64,000 bases of DNA from Capra hircus. Taxonomy: Eukaryota > Chordata > Mammalia > Artiodactyla > Bovidae. The notes below the pieces were generated by a model, which saw only the letters and a program-made list of their open reading frames with translations, searched no databases and was not told the origin of the DNA. Every line of letters begins with the position of its first letter. Positions within the stretch are counted from its first letter, which is position 1. Where the stretch lies: contig NC_030817.1 in the NCBI RefSeq assembly GCF_001704415.2, forward strand, positions 34,793,550 to 34,857,549, written 5' to 3'. Made by a program: the position numbers and the translations under genes. Shown here piece after piece: positions 56,125 through 64,000 of this stretch.

Positions 56125-56440
56125 GTAGCATCAAAGTCTTTAATTCAACCACTGCTTATTGAGCACCTACTATGAGCTCAGGAAATAACCAGAAAATGTG
56201 ATTTTTACCATCTGCCTAGAATTTTTCATGAAGGAACTTTAGCAACCTGTTCTAGATTAGAGTAACAAAACTTCTAAACTAGAGAGATCCTAGAAATTGA
56301 ATCCAAACTCTTTTTTAAGGGTGAGGAAAAGGAGTCCAAATTCCTAAGTGACTTTCAGTGTTACAAAAACAGATGTTATAGAGGTAAGTCTCAAACTTAG
56401 GTTTCCTGGATCACTGTTTGTGCTCTTTTTCTGTTGCATC
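56125..56440 (+). repeat. MIR SINE remains
   Basis: 'CTGCTTATTGAGCACCTACTATG' type 5' block near 56151 and 'GGTGAGGAAAAGGAGTCC' to 'CTCAAACTTAGGTTTCCTGG' near 56391 are in MIR order with an insertion between. Confidence 0.6.
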
Positions 56441-58985
56441 AACCTTCTTACCGATGGCATGAACATAATAGAGTCCTCAAAGAGATACAGTGTAGCATCC
56501 AAACATTATTTTTCAATTAATTAGTATATTTACAGCATGCCCACTTAGGACTGCCTTGTGGCTTTCATGGAGGTATGGGTGGGGTCCCAAGCACTATGTC
56601 TTTGTGGGTCCACTCCCTCATTAAATATTATTTAAAAATTATACTTAACAACTGTGTTGGTATAAAGAAGAATATATTAATATTATACATTAAAATATTT
56701 TCTTTGAAGCAAAAGTTCATTTTTTTCCTTCTGATATGAAAATAAATGAAAAATTTTTCTTGGACCCTAAAAGTCTTATGGGCCCAGAAACCAGTCCTCC
56801 CTGTGATGAATGGCAGGCATGGAATGCAATCATGGAAAGGAGACTGAAAAATCACGAAGACTTTCTCATTCCTAGCCGGCACACAAAATAGCTGAAGAGA
56901 GAGAGCAGAGAATGCCCTTTATTCTCTGAGTAGTGGATCCACTTTATACATGGCAAAGATTAGCATGTATTAAAATAAAAACTGAATTAGTCACAGATCA
57001 TTTCCTATGTCCATGCCTCTCCACTAAGGAAATCCAGACACCAACATTTTGATTGAGTCATGCCAGTCAATTCTTTTGCACTCTTTTGCCCAGCCATTTC
57101 TAACCGCAGTCAACCGTTCCAGGGACGGAGATAATAAGCCCGTCTGCAGCAGGGGATTGTCTTTTCTCACTCCATCATCAGTTGTATGGTTGGTGTCATC
57201 TTTCTTAATAAAAAGCCATTGCTAGAAGCTATCTCCACTAAATACTCTTGACATCACTTCCTTTAATAGAGCTTAAAAGTTATAAAAAATTTAAGCAGCA
57301 AGGTGTGACAGAGCATTTATTACTTTGGGCCATACACTCAGCTCTCGCTGCTGGTGTGAAACAAGACATTGAAGGCCAGTCCGTCCCCTGCTTCCCTCAG
57401 AGCATGAGTGTGGATGCTGAATGCTGCTGAATTTATTACCAATGTTAGTTTTAAAAGTAATTACTAGATGGGGAAGCATCAGCATAGATGATTACCATGA
57501 AAGTAAATGAAAGTGCCAAGCCTCCACTCTCTATCCTCTGATTATTCTGTAATGTTGGTGTCTCTCTGTCCCAGCAGACAACTACCTGAGTGAAATCTCC
57601 TTAAGCAGAACAGAACTCTGTGGAGGTCACCAACACTGCCTATTCCTACTTTTCAGCAGAGAAAGAACTGAATGATCACATGAATTGGAGAGAAGAGAAA
57701 TAGAAACCAAAAAACTAACAGTGCAATGTTTACACACACAAAAATAAGCTTATAGCAGAAGTAAGAGTTACAGATGTGAGTTGATTACTACTAGAACAGC
57801 AAAGGAAAGCCATGATTCTCCCAGAGCAACATTCATTCTATACTGAGAAAGCTGTATTCTTTCTCAAAATTTTCAATAATTCCAATTATCCATAGGGTAT
57901 ATGCTCAATAAAAACTTTTCAAAATAATCAAGACATTTTAGTAGAATATCTATTATGCCAAGTCAGGTTCCCTAATGTGTCAATTTATAAATATCAAATT
58001 TAAATAAGTCTTAATAATTTGTTTTAGGGAATACCAGACAGTGGTCATTTGTTGTAAGTAAAAATGAAAATACAAATTTATGCATCACGTACATATATGA
58101 TCCCAAAGAAAGATTTGTATTTTTGAATTGGTTCTCACCTTACCCTTAAGAACTTAGAGAAGCATTGCTTCACTGAGAGACATGCTTACACATAGGAGGT
58201 GCTCGAGAAAACATAAAAGTTTGATCCTAGTCGTTTCCATCATTCCCTCCAAGCCCTTTGCCCTTTAGTAGTGTGATCAATCATACATTTCTAAGATACA
58301 GTTGCCTTGATAGGCTGTAGAGTCAAAGAGCCAGGAGATGGAGTCCACATTTTGTACACTCTAAAAATGTCTCCCAGAAACACACACAACTCTTTAGTAA
58401 GTCAGATAAAATTAATTTTAAAAAAATGAAAAAATGAGTGACTGAAGGCTTTGAGAAATCAGACCAAAAATGGAAAAGCAAAATGTAATGCGAGTGGGTA
58501 ATTAGGTGGCAGCTCATGTCCTGACAGATAATTTCAGAGCAAAAGCCAAACAAACCCTGCCATATGTTCCGCTCTCTGTGTAAACCACTACAGACGAGAG
58601 AGAGCTTTACGGAATATTCTATAGCATATGTCTAGTCAGTATGTTTGTTCCATCCTACCTGTTGCCAAGTTCCAAATGCTTAAAATAATTAACCTTTCCC
58701 ACCTGTTTGGAAAACTTGGCAATGCATTCCAAAGAGAATACTTTACTCTGACACCCTTTGAAGCAGTCAGCACCCTACCAAAATTTACCAATGAAGTAGG
58801 TTTATTCCCCTCTGGAATTCAGTTCCAGCATGGATACTAAAAAAACCTCTCTTTCCCAGAACATTACTCAGGTGGTTATACAAATGCCAAACACTGGTTT
58901 CTTAACCAGTGTGGAAGAAATATATAAAAATAATATTAATCAACTAAGCATTTTACTCAGTATTGTTATGTTTAAGAATATATTA
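56441..58985. other. Largest right-half unique block
   Basis: About 2.5 kb without recognised transposons or genes. AT-rich with even complexity. Frames reach only 60-84 codons, none with a domain. Confidence 0.5.
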
Positions 58986-58989
58986 TTAT

Positions 58990-59110
58990 TACTTATTTTA
59001 CTGAACATTAAGTACCTTCCATTTAAGGCAGGTGCTTCAGATACAAATATAAATAAGACATGTTCCTTGCTCATAATAATTTAGATGTTGATAGTGGAAA
59101 TGGATCTGTA
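58990..59110 (-). repeat. L2 3' end trace, antisense
   Basis: 'AGGTGCTTCAGATACAAATAT' and 'AAGACATGTTCCTTGCTCAT' resemble the antisense L2 3' end. Short. Confidence 0.45.
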
Positions 59111-59149
59111 AAACACCATTACTCTTGTAAAAGGAAAATATGAGAGCAT

Positions 59150-59640
59150 AATGAATTTGTACTGGTCAGCTAAGTTTTGCTGGATACATGTTTCTCAGAA
59201 TTCCCTTCACTCTAGACTTCCAGGTTATTGTGGACCTTGAGAGCTGTGTTATGGGAAATTTGGAAGACAGAAAAATGAAATAGCCATGTTCTTATTACAC
59301 TCAGAGTTTTGGAGCTGGGCAAAGGGTGTTGTTCTGTCTCACATATACGGCTGCTTATTTTGCTGGTTTACCTGGTCAGGGATGGGGAGCAGGCAGCAAC
59401 TGGGCTCGTAGCAGGCCCAGCCCCTGCTGTATCCTCCTGTAGATCTCTGGCTCCTGGTTCAGCACATCTCAAGCATCACGATAAAGAGGAGTGGACTCAC
59501 TTGCAGTGGCCACTCATAGCATCAAAGTTGGAGGCCTCAGGTGGCAAAAGACCAATAGCACAGGTTCCAATTCACCCTCATAGGTCCCATTCAGGTTCCA
59601 ACTTGTCCTTCTTCCCTATCTTCCTGTTCCAGCTGCCTAC
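59150..59640. other. Unassigned sequence, possibly an ancient repeat
   Basis: Mixed-composition block ('GTTTCTCAGAATTCCCTTCA', 'CCTGTAGATCTCTGGCTCCTGG' type phrases) that feels repeat-derived. I cannot name it. The 113-codon frame at 59309-59650 has no domain. Confidence 0.3.
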
Positions 59641-59749
59641 CCAAGGCTGACGTGAAACCACCCATAGGCTGTTTTATCAATCAACTGGCTTCCACATTGT
59701 TTAAAGTCAAATTTCCCATGATATCCTAATGGTTCTGTCAGGGGTATCA

Positions 59750-60240
59750 AGAAATGATCCTTAATCAGATGATATGTGAGTTGAGCGTCTTCAAAGATAA
59801 AGGAGAGTTCTCCAGTAAAAAGAGCAGGAGAAAGACCTTGCAGGCATGGAAAATAGCACATACAAAGACTTGAAGACATTCAAGAGCATCCTGTGTTCAT
59901 GATATAGTGACCATCAAGTTTATGAGAGAAGGTCCTGGGAGATAAAACTGAAAAGGCAGGCTGAAAATTTTGGATCATGTGGCCCATGCTAAGATATTTG
60001 AACAAAATCCAATAGGCATTCAGAACTACAGAAAGACGTTGAGCAGATAATGCATGGATGTGAGTGCCTGTAAATGTGTAAAATGATCAGATTTGTATTT
60101 TAAAGATAGCTCTGGCAGCTGTGTGAAGGATGGATTAGAAGGGAGAGGACAAGCCTGGAGCCAGAGAATTTGGTTAGGCGCCTATTGCAATACCAATTAG
60201 CAAAAGATAAAGGATGGTGGAAGTTGGGGAAACTCACCTG
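59750..60240 (-). repeat. L2 LINE remains, antisense
   Basis: 'AGACCTTGCAGGCATGGAAAA' near 59832, 'GATCAGATTTGTATTTTAAAG' near 60085 and 'CTGGCAGCTGTGTGAAGGAT' near 60113 match the same antisense L2 segment as 47880-47970. Confidence 0.65.
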
Positions 60241-60409
60241 TCTTGTATAGCCTGTAATTTCATTTTGTATATACAATTATACAGAGACTAAATTCAGTCA
60301 CCATGGGGATGCTGAGGATTATCCCTTTAAAACTGTCCTTCCCATGGAGTTAAATCACACTGACTAAGTACCAGTCAGGAACTCTCAAGTGGAAAAAAAC
60401 ATCAAGAAA

Positions 60410-60448
60410 CCTAACTCTAGGGAAAAGAATCTAAAAAAGAATGGATAT
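60410..60448 (+). mobile_element. L1 3' end, left piece
   Basis: 'AAGAATCTAAAAAAGAATGG' is the L1 3' phrase that normally continues into 'atatgtatgtgtataactga'. The continuation is found at 60536 after the SINE. Confidence 0.75.
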
Positions 60449-60535
60449 GCTGCTGCTGCTGCTGCTGCTGCTGCTAAGTTGCTTCAGTTGTGTCTGACTC
60501 TGTGTGATCCCATAGACAGCAGCCCACCAGGCTAT
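60449..60535 (-). mobile_element. Bov-A2 3' piece with (GCT)9
   Basis: Nine GCT units (60449-60475) followed by the antisense Bov-A body ('AAGTTGCTTCAGTTGTGTCT' to 'GCAGCCCACCAGGCT'). The repeat is the AGC tail of a minus-strand Bov-A2, truncated at its 5' side. Confidence 0.88.
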
Positions 60536-60625
60536 ATGTATGTGTGTAACTGATTCACTTTGCTGTACACCTGAAACACAACATTGTCAATAACTATTCT
60601 CCAATTATAAATAGATAAAACAAGC
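60536..60625 (+). mobile_element. L1 3' end, right piece
   Basis: 'ATATGTATGTGTGTAACTGA' to 'AACATTGTCAATAACTATTC' and an A-rich end complete the L1 begun at 60410. Confidence 0.8.
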
Positions 60626-60955
60626 CTAACTCTAACTGGTTAGAGAGTTTGGAAGGGTTTTAAGACTGGTTTAACCCGGAGAATCAACCATGTCACCAGA
60701 ATTTGGTGATTTTTTTCTTTCAGTTCAGTCTTCCATGAAAATTAACATGCACAAAAACAGCAACAGTAATAAACAGATAAGGTGTTAAACATTTACTTTG
60801 TACTATTTGAACTAGGAACTGCTTGAAATGCTTTAAATGTGTTTACTAGGTTTCATTCAGAGGTAAACTGGAAACTAAAAGCAATTAGAACTGCACAGTC
60901 CCTTGACCATAGGCAGCAGGAAATAAAAGCATTTTCCCTGCCACCACCAAACAGG

Positions 60956-61163
60956 GGCTTCCCAGGTGGCTGTAGCGGTAAAGAAGCTGTCTGCCAGTGC
61001 AGGGGACATGAGAAATGTGGGTTCCATCCCTGGGTTGGGAAGATCACTTGGAGGAAGAAATGGCAACCCACTCCAGTATTCTTGCCTGGAGAATCCCATG
61101 GACAGAGGAGCCTGGCAGGTTACAGTTCATGGGGTCGCAAAGAATTAGACATGACTGAAGTGA
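60956..61163 (+). mobile_element. Bov-tA SINE with BovB inside its tail
   Basis: Head (GGGGCTTCCCAGGTGGC), linker and Bov-A body up to ACATGACTGAAGTGA. The remaining tail (CTTAGCACGCATC) is displaced to about 61533-61550 by a BovB insertion. 60630-60955 to the left is unassigned apart from a MIR trace near 60785-60840. Confidence 0.9.
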
Positions 61164-61522
61164 ACTGTGGTGTTGAAGACTCTTGAGAGTCCCTTGGACT
61201 GCAAGGAGATCCAACCAGTCCATTCTGAAGGAGATCAGTCCTGGGTGTTCTTCGGAAGGAATGATGCTAAAGCTGAAGCTCCAGTACTTTGGCCACCTTA
61301 TGCGTAAGAGTTGACTCATTGGAAAAGACTCTGATGCTGGGAGGGATTGGGGGCAGGAGGAGAAGGGGACGACGGAGGATGAGATGGCTGGATGGCATCA
61401 CCGATTCGATGGATGTGAGTTTGAGTGAATTCCGGGAGTTGGTGACGGACAGGAAGGCCTGGTGTGCTGCAGTCCATGGGGTCACAAGAGTCGGACACGA
61501 CTAAGTGACTGAACTGAACTGA
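61164..61522 (+). mobile_element. BovB LINE 3' fragment, 0.36 kb
   Basis: Sense BovB 3' end (GGTGTTGAAGACTCTTGAGA to three GAACT units). The near-identical flanks ACTGAAGTGA (61154-61163) and ACTGAAGCGA (61523-61532) are the probable 10 bp TSD inside the SINE tail. It encodes the basic C-terminal tail (RMRWLDGITDSMDVSLSEF) in one frame, with an upstream frameshift. Confidence 0.92.
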
Positions 61523-61554
61523 ACTGAAGCGACTTAGCACGCATCAAACAGTAG

Positions 61555-62105
61555 TCACCTCAAACCCACTGCTGCAGCAACGGCAATGGGATTACACTTA
61601 GCGACAAACCAAATCGTGTTCTTAACCCGGAGTTGGTGTCAATGCCATAGTGTCAATGACAAAAAAGTGGCATTTCGTTAGAAGTGGAAAGGAATGACTG
61701 GGCAGTCAACTCAATGTCTATTATGCTCTGTTTTAGTTTTAGTAAGATCCAGGTCCTAGATCTGTGTTCTGTTGGTAATTGTCATCATCATCAAAGTGAC
61801 TATTTATTATCAATGTATCAATGTAGCTATTTTGTGTCATGTATCAATACTAAGGGAACAGAAGACAAAGTCTTATTTTCCTATTTCTAAAACTTCCTAT
61901 TCTTCCATTGTATTCTAAGCACAGATATCATGTCCCAGTAAGATTGTAAACTCACTGAAACACAGACCCTGTCATATTATTCTATGTTCCCTAAAACCAA
62001 TATACAGTCAGCATTAATATAAATGCTTTCTAACCTGAATTGTAATCACGGAGTCAAAACCTATCTACATAATGCTGTAATGCTATATAATGACCTGTAT
62101 CCAGT
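61555..62105. other. Unique non-coding sequence
   Basis: No repeat or gene recognised. Confidence 0.45.
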
Positions 62106-62109
62106 TAAT

Positions 62110-62760
62110 TCTGCCCCTTTTTTGCTTCACATATTTTGAAGCCCTGCTATTTGGCATGTATACATTTATGGCTATGTCTTCCTGATGATCTGACCCTATT
62201 ATCATTTGGAAATGTCCCTTTTAATCTATTTTTTCTGATATGAATGTAGCCACTCCAGCCTTCCTGTGTTTCCTATTTGCATGGTATATCTTGTTTTCCA
62301 GTATTTTTCTATCAACCTATACATGTCTTATTTTTAAAGTGCAACTATTATAGACAGCATTTATAAATCCTTGTTTTCAAAATATGCTCTTGCTTTTTAA
62401 AATCCATATTGATAACCTCTGCCTTGGAAATAGACTGTTTAATTCATTAATATGTGACATAGTTACACATATGTTTTGATTTAGGCTTACTGTTTTCATT
62501 ATATGTTTCTTGTTTACATCATCTGTTTTTCTCATTTTTCTGTGCGCTCTCTCCTAACTTCTTTGAAATTATCTTAACATGTTTTAGAATTCCATTTATT
62601 GGTACTTTAGCTGTACTCTTTTGCATTGTTTGTCAATGTTTGCAGTAGTGATTCTAATATCCATCTCTGACTTTTCATTCTAGTTAAAGTTGTTATTATA
62701 CCACTTTACCTAAAACATAAGAATCATACAACTCTAGTAGCTCTATTTATTTAACTATAG
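62110..62760 (-). repeat. Old L1 ORF2 5' region, antisense
   Basis: 'GTCTTCCTGATGATCTGACCC', 'TGTAGCCACTCCAGCCTTCC' and 'TTTGCATGGTATATCTTG' are in the order of the antisense ORF2 endonuclease region of old mammalian L1. Heavily mutated. Confidence 0.7.
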
Positions 62761-62766
62761 TAGCTG

Positions 62767-62876
62767 CACTTTCCCCCTATCAGTATCTATGGTTTTGTTT
62801 TCCACCCTTTCCGTTATCCAAGGTCAATTATGGCTCAAAAACATTAAATGGAAAATTCCAGAAATACAGGCATACT
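62767..62876 (+). mobile_element. Tigger1/MER2-like transposon, 5' end
   Basis: Decayed 5' terminal sequence (TTCCCCCTATCAGTATCTATGG) followed by 'AACATTAAATGGAAAATTCC' and 'AGAAATA', the typical Tigger1/MER2 start. It is interrupted at the TA of 62875-62876 by a second Tigger-type element and resumes at 63281. Confidence 0.8.
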
Positions 62877-63280
62877 TCATTTTATTGTGCTTTGATTTAT
62901 TGCACTTCTCAAATACTGCATATTTTACAAAATGAAACTTTGTGGCAACCCTATGTAGAGCAAGTCTGTCGGCATCATTTTTACAATAGCCTTCACTTCT
63001 TTCATGTCACTGTGTTACATTTTGACAATCCTTACAACATTTCAAAGTTTTTCATTATTTTTATATTTGTTATGGTAATCTATGATCTTTGATGTCACTA
63101 TTGCAAAAAAGATGACAACTTGCTAAAGGGCTCAGATGATAGTTAGCAATGCTATTGCATACTTACTATAATATAGTGCAAACATACATTTTATAAGCAC
63201 TGGCAAATCAAAAAAATCCATGTAAGTCACTTGATTGTGATTATTGTGGTGGTCTGGAACCAGATCCACAATTCTCTGAG
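62877..63280 (+). mobile_element. Second Tigger-type non-autonomous element nested in the first
   Basis: Starts with the terminal repeat CAGGCATACTTCATTTTATT directly after a TA target. It continues with 'GGCAACCCTATGTAGAGCAA' and ends in 'GGTGGTCTGGAACCAGATCC' and a partial 3' terminal repeat. The last 10 or so bases of that repeat, and a few bases of the host element, are missing at the right junction. No transposase coding region. Confidence 0.82.
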
Positions 63281-63471
63281 ATTCATAAGTTTTAAATTAC
63301 ACACCATTCTGAGTAGTGTCCTGAAATTTTGCGCCACCCTGCTCAGTCCCACCAGGGACACGAGTCATCTTTTGTCTAGCATATGCATGCTGTATGTGCT
63401 ACCTGTCCAGCAGTCACTACAGAGTCATCTCGGCTGTCAGGTCAGCTGTCATGGTGTTGTCATGGTGTTCA
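63281..63471 (+). mobile_element. Tigger1/MER2-like transposon, middle piece
   Basis: 'ATTCATAAGTTTTAAATTACA' resumes the outer Tigger 5' region and continues to 'CATGGTGTTCAGC', where a SINE piece begins. An 11 bp unit, TGTCATGGTGT, is tandemly doubled near 63447-63468. Confidence 0.8.
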
Positions 63472-63609
63472 GCTTCCCTGGAGAGGGAATGGCCACCCAC
63501 TCAGGTATTCTTGCCTGGAGAATTCCATGGACAGAGAAACCTGGTGGATTACACCCCATTGGGTCACAAAGAGTCAGACACCACTGAGAGACTGACACTT
63601 TCACTTTCT
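63472..63609 (+). mobile_element. Bov-A type SINE piece inside Tigger
   Basis: 'CTTCCCTGGAGAGGGAATGG' through 'GACTGACACTTTCACTTTC'. It is a Bov-tA lacking most of the tRNA-like head, inserted in the Tigger 5' UTR. Confidence 0.9.
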
Positions 63610-64000
63610 TCCCAACTCTATGTTACTTAATAATGGCCTCCAAGCATAGGAGTAGTGATGCTGGCAATTCACATATGCCAAATAGAAGCCATAAAATGCT
63701 TTCTTTAAGCGAAAAGGTGAGTAACCGATGCTATGTCATAGTACCTGTGTCATTCACCTCACGTCATCCATCAGGTAGACACTGTATCATCTCACATCTC
63801 CCAGGAGTACAGTAAATAAGATATTCTGAAAGACAAAGAGAGAGATCACATTCACACTATTTTTATACAGTATATTGTTATAATTTCTCTGTTTTTTTAT
63901 TAGTTGTTAATCTTTTACTGTGCCTAATTCATATATCTAACTTTACCATGGGGATGTCTGTATAGGAAAAAAAACACAGTTTTTTCCATAGTATACAAAA
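63610..64000 (+). mobile_element. Tigger1/MER2-like transposon, right piece, internally deleted
   Basis: 'TTACTTAATAATGGCCTCCA' leads into the transposase start at 63633. About 29 codons resemble the N-terminal DNA-binding region (ending LSLSEKV near 63717). The sequence then jumps to the 3' non-coding arm (TACAGTAAATAAGATATTCT near 63807). This is the internally deleted MER2 architecture. The 3' terminal repeat lies beyond the window edge. Confidence 0.82.

Noticed and set aside
60449..60475. (GCT)9 as a disease-type coding trinucleotide repeat
   Set aside because: It is the AGC tail of a Bov-A2 SINE on the minus strand and lies in no host exon.
1..64000. CRISPR arrays, operons, phage or prokaryotic defence systems
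   Set aside because: No regularly spaced repeats, no ribosome-binding sites with tandem genes, and the repeat content is plainly ruminant nuclear DNA.

Overview
The window reads as a gene-poor intergenic or intronic stretch of a ruminant (bovid-type) nuclear genome. The diagnosis rests on lineage-specific repeats: six BovB LINE segments, about a dozen tRNA-derived Bov-tA / Bov-A / Bov-A2 SINEs, and ruminant L1 3' ends. All sit on a background of mammalian-wide fossils (L2, MIR, L1M, MaLR/MLT1 LTRs, Tigger and hAT DNA transposons). I recognise no host protein-coding exon, rRNA, tRNA gene, CRISPR array, operon or prokaryotic signal. The long open frames all belong to mobile elements or look like chance frames. 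All family names come from recalled consensus features; no database search was run.

Layout. 0-1 kb: 3' end of a Tigger-type DNA transposon. 1-6.4 kb: an antisense Bov-tA inside an old L1-like stretch, then mostly unique sequence. 6.4-9.6 kb: a 5'-inverted L1 with a perfect 13 bp target-site duplication (TSD), a Bov-tA, then about 1.9 kb of unique sequence. 9.6-15.6 kb: dense nest with a BovB 3' end, L1M, a MaLR LTR split by an L1, an antisense L1 split by a 2.1 kb BovB, SINEs, MER5A-like DNA and an old L1 3' end. 15.6-22.8 kb: mostly unique, with MIR/L2, two Bov-tA and a MaLR-like repeat. 22.8-24.1 kb: Bov-A2 and an L1 split by a Bov-tA. 24.1-28.9 kb: MIR/L2, a hAT-type transposon split by a BovB carrying an uninterrupted reverse-transcriptase C-terminal frame, and an antisense Bov-tA. 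29.2-36.1 kb: two young L1 copies, one with a seamless 5' inversion and one simply 5'-truncated, each with a 14-15 bp TSD. 36-48 kb: ancient MIR/L2/L1 remains and the largest unique blocks. 48.4-55.2 kb: a MaLR LTR split by an antisense BovB, an L1 3' end, then a 2.56 kb sense BovB, so two BovB copies face each other. 55-60 kb: mostly unique. 60.4-61.6 kb: Bov-A2 inside L1, and BovB inside the tail of a Bov-tA. 62.1-64 kb: antisense old L1, then a Tigger1/MER2-like transposon that contains both another Tigger-type element and a SINE.

Nothing here forms a working genetic system. The value lies in the insertion history (repeats inside repeats with readable TSDs), in two BovB copies that share the same disabling changes, and in paired repeats that could support recombination. 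A few AT-rich repeat-free blocks are candidates for conserved non-coding sequence, but that cannot be judged without a cross-species alignment.
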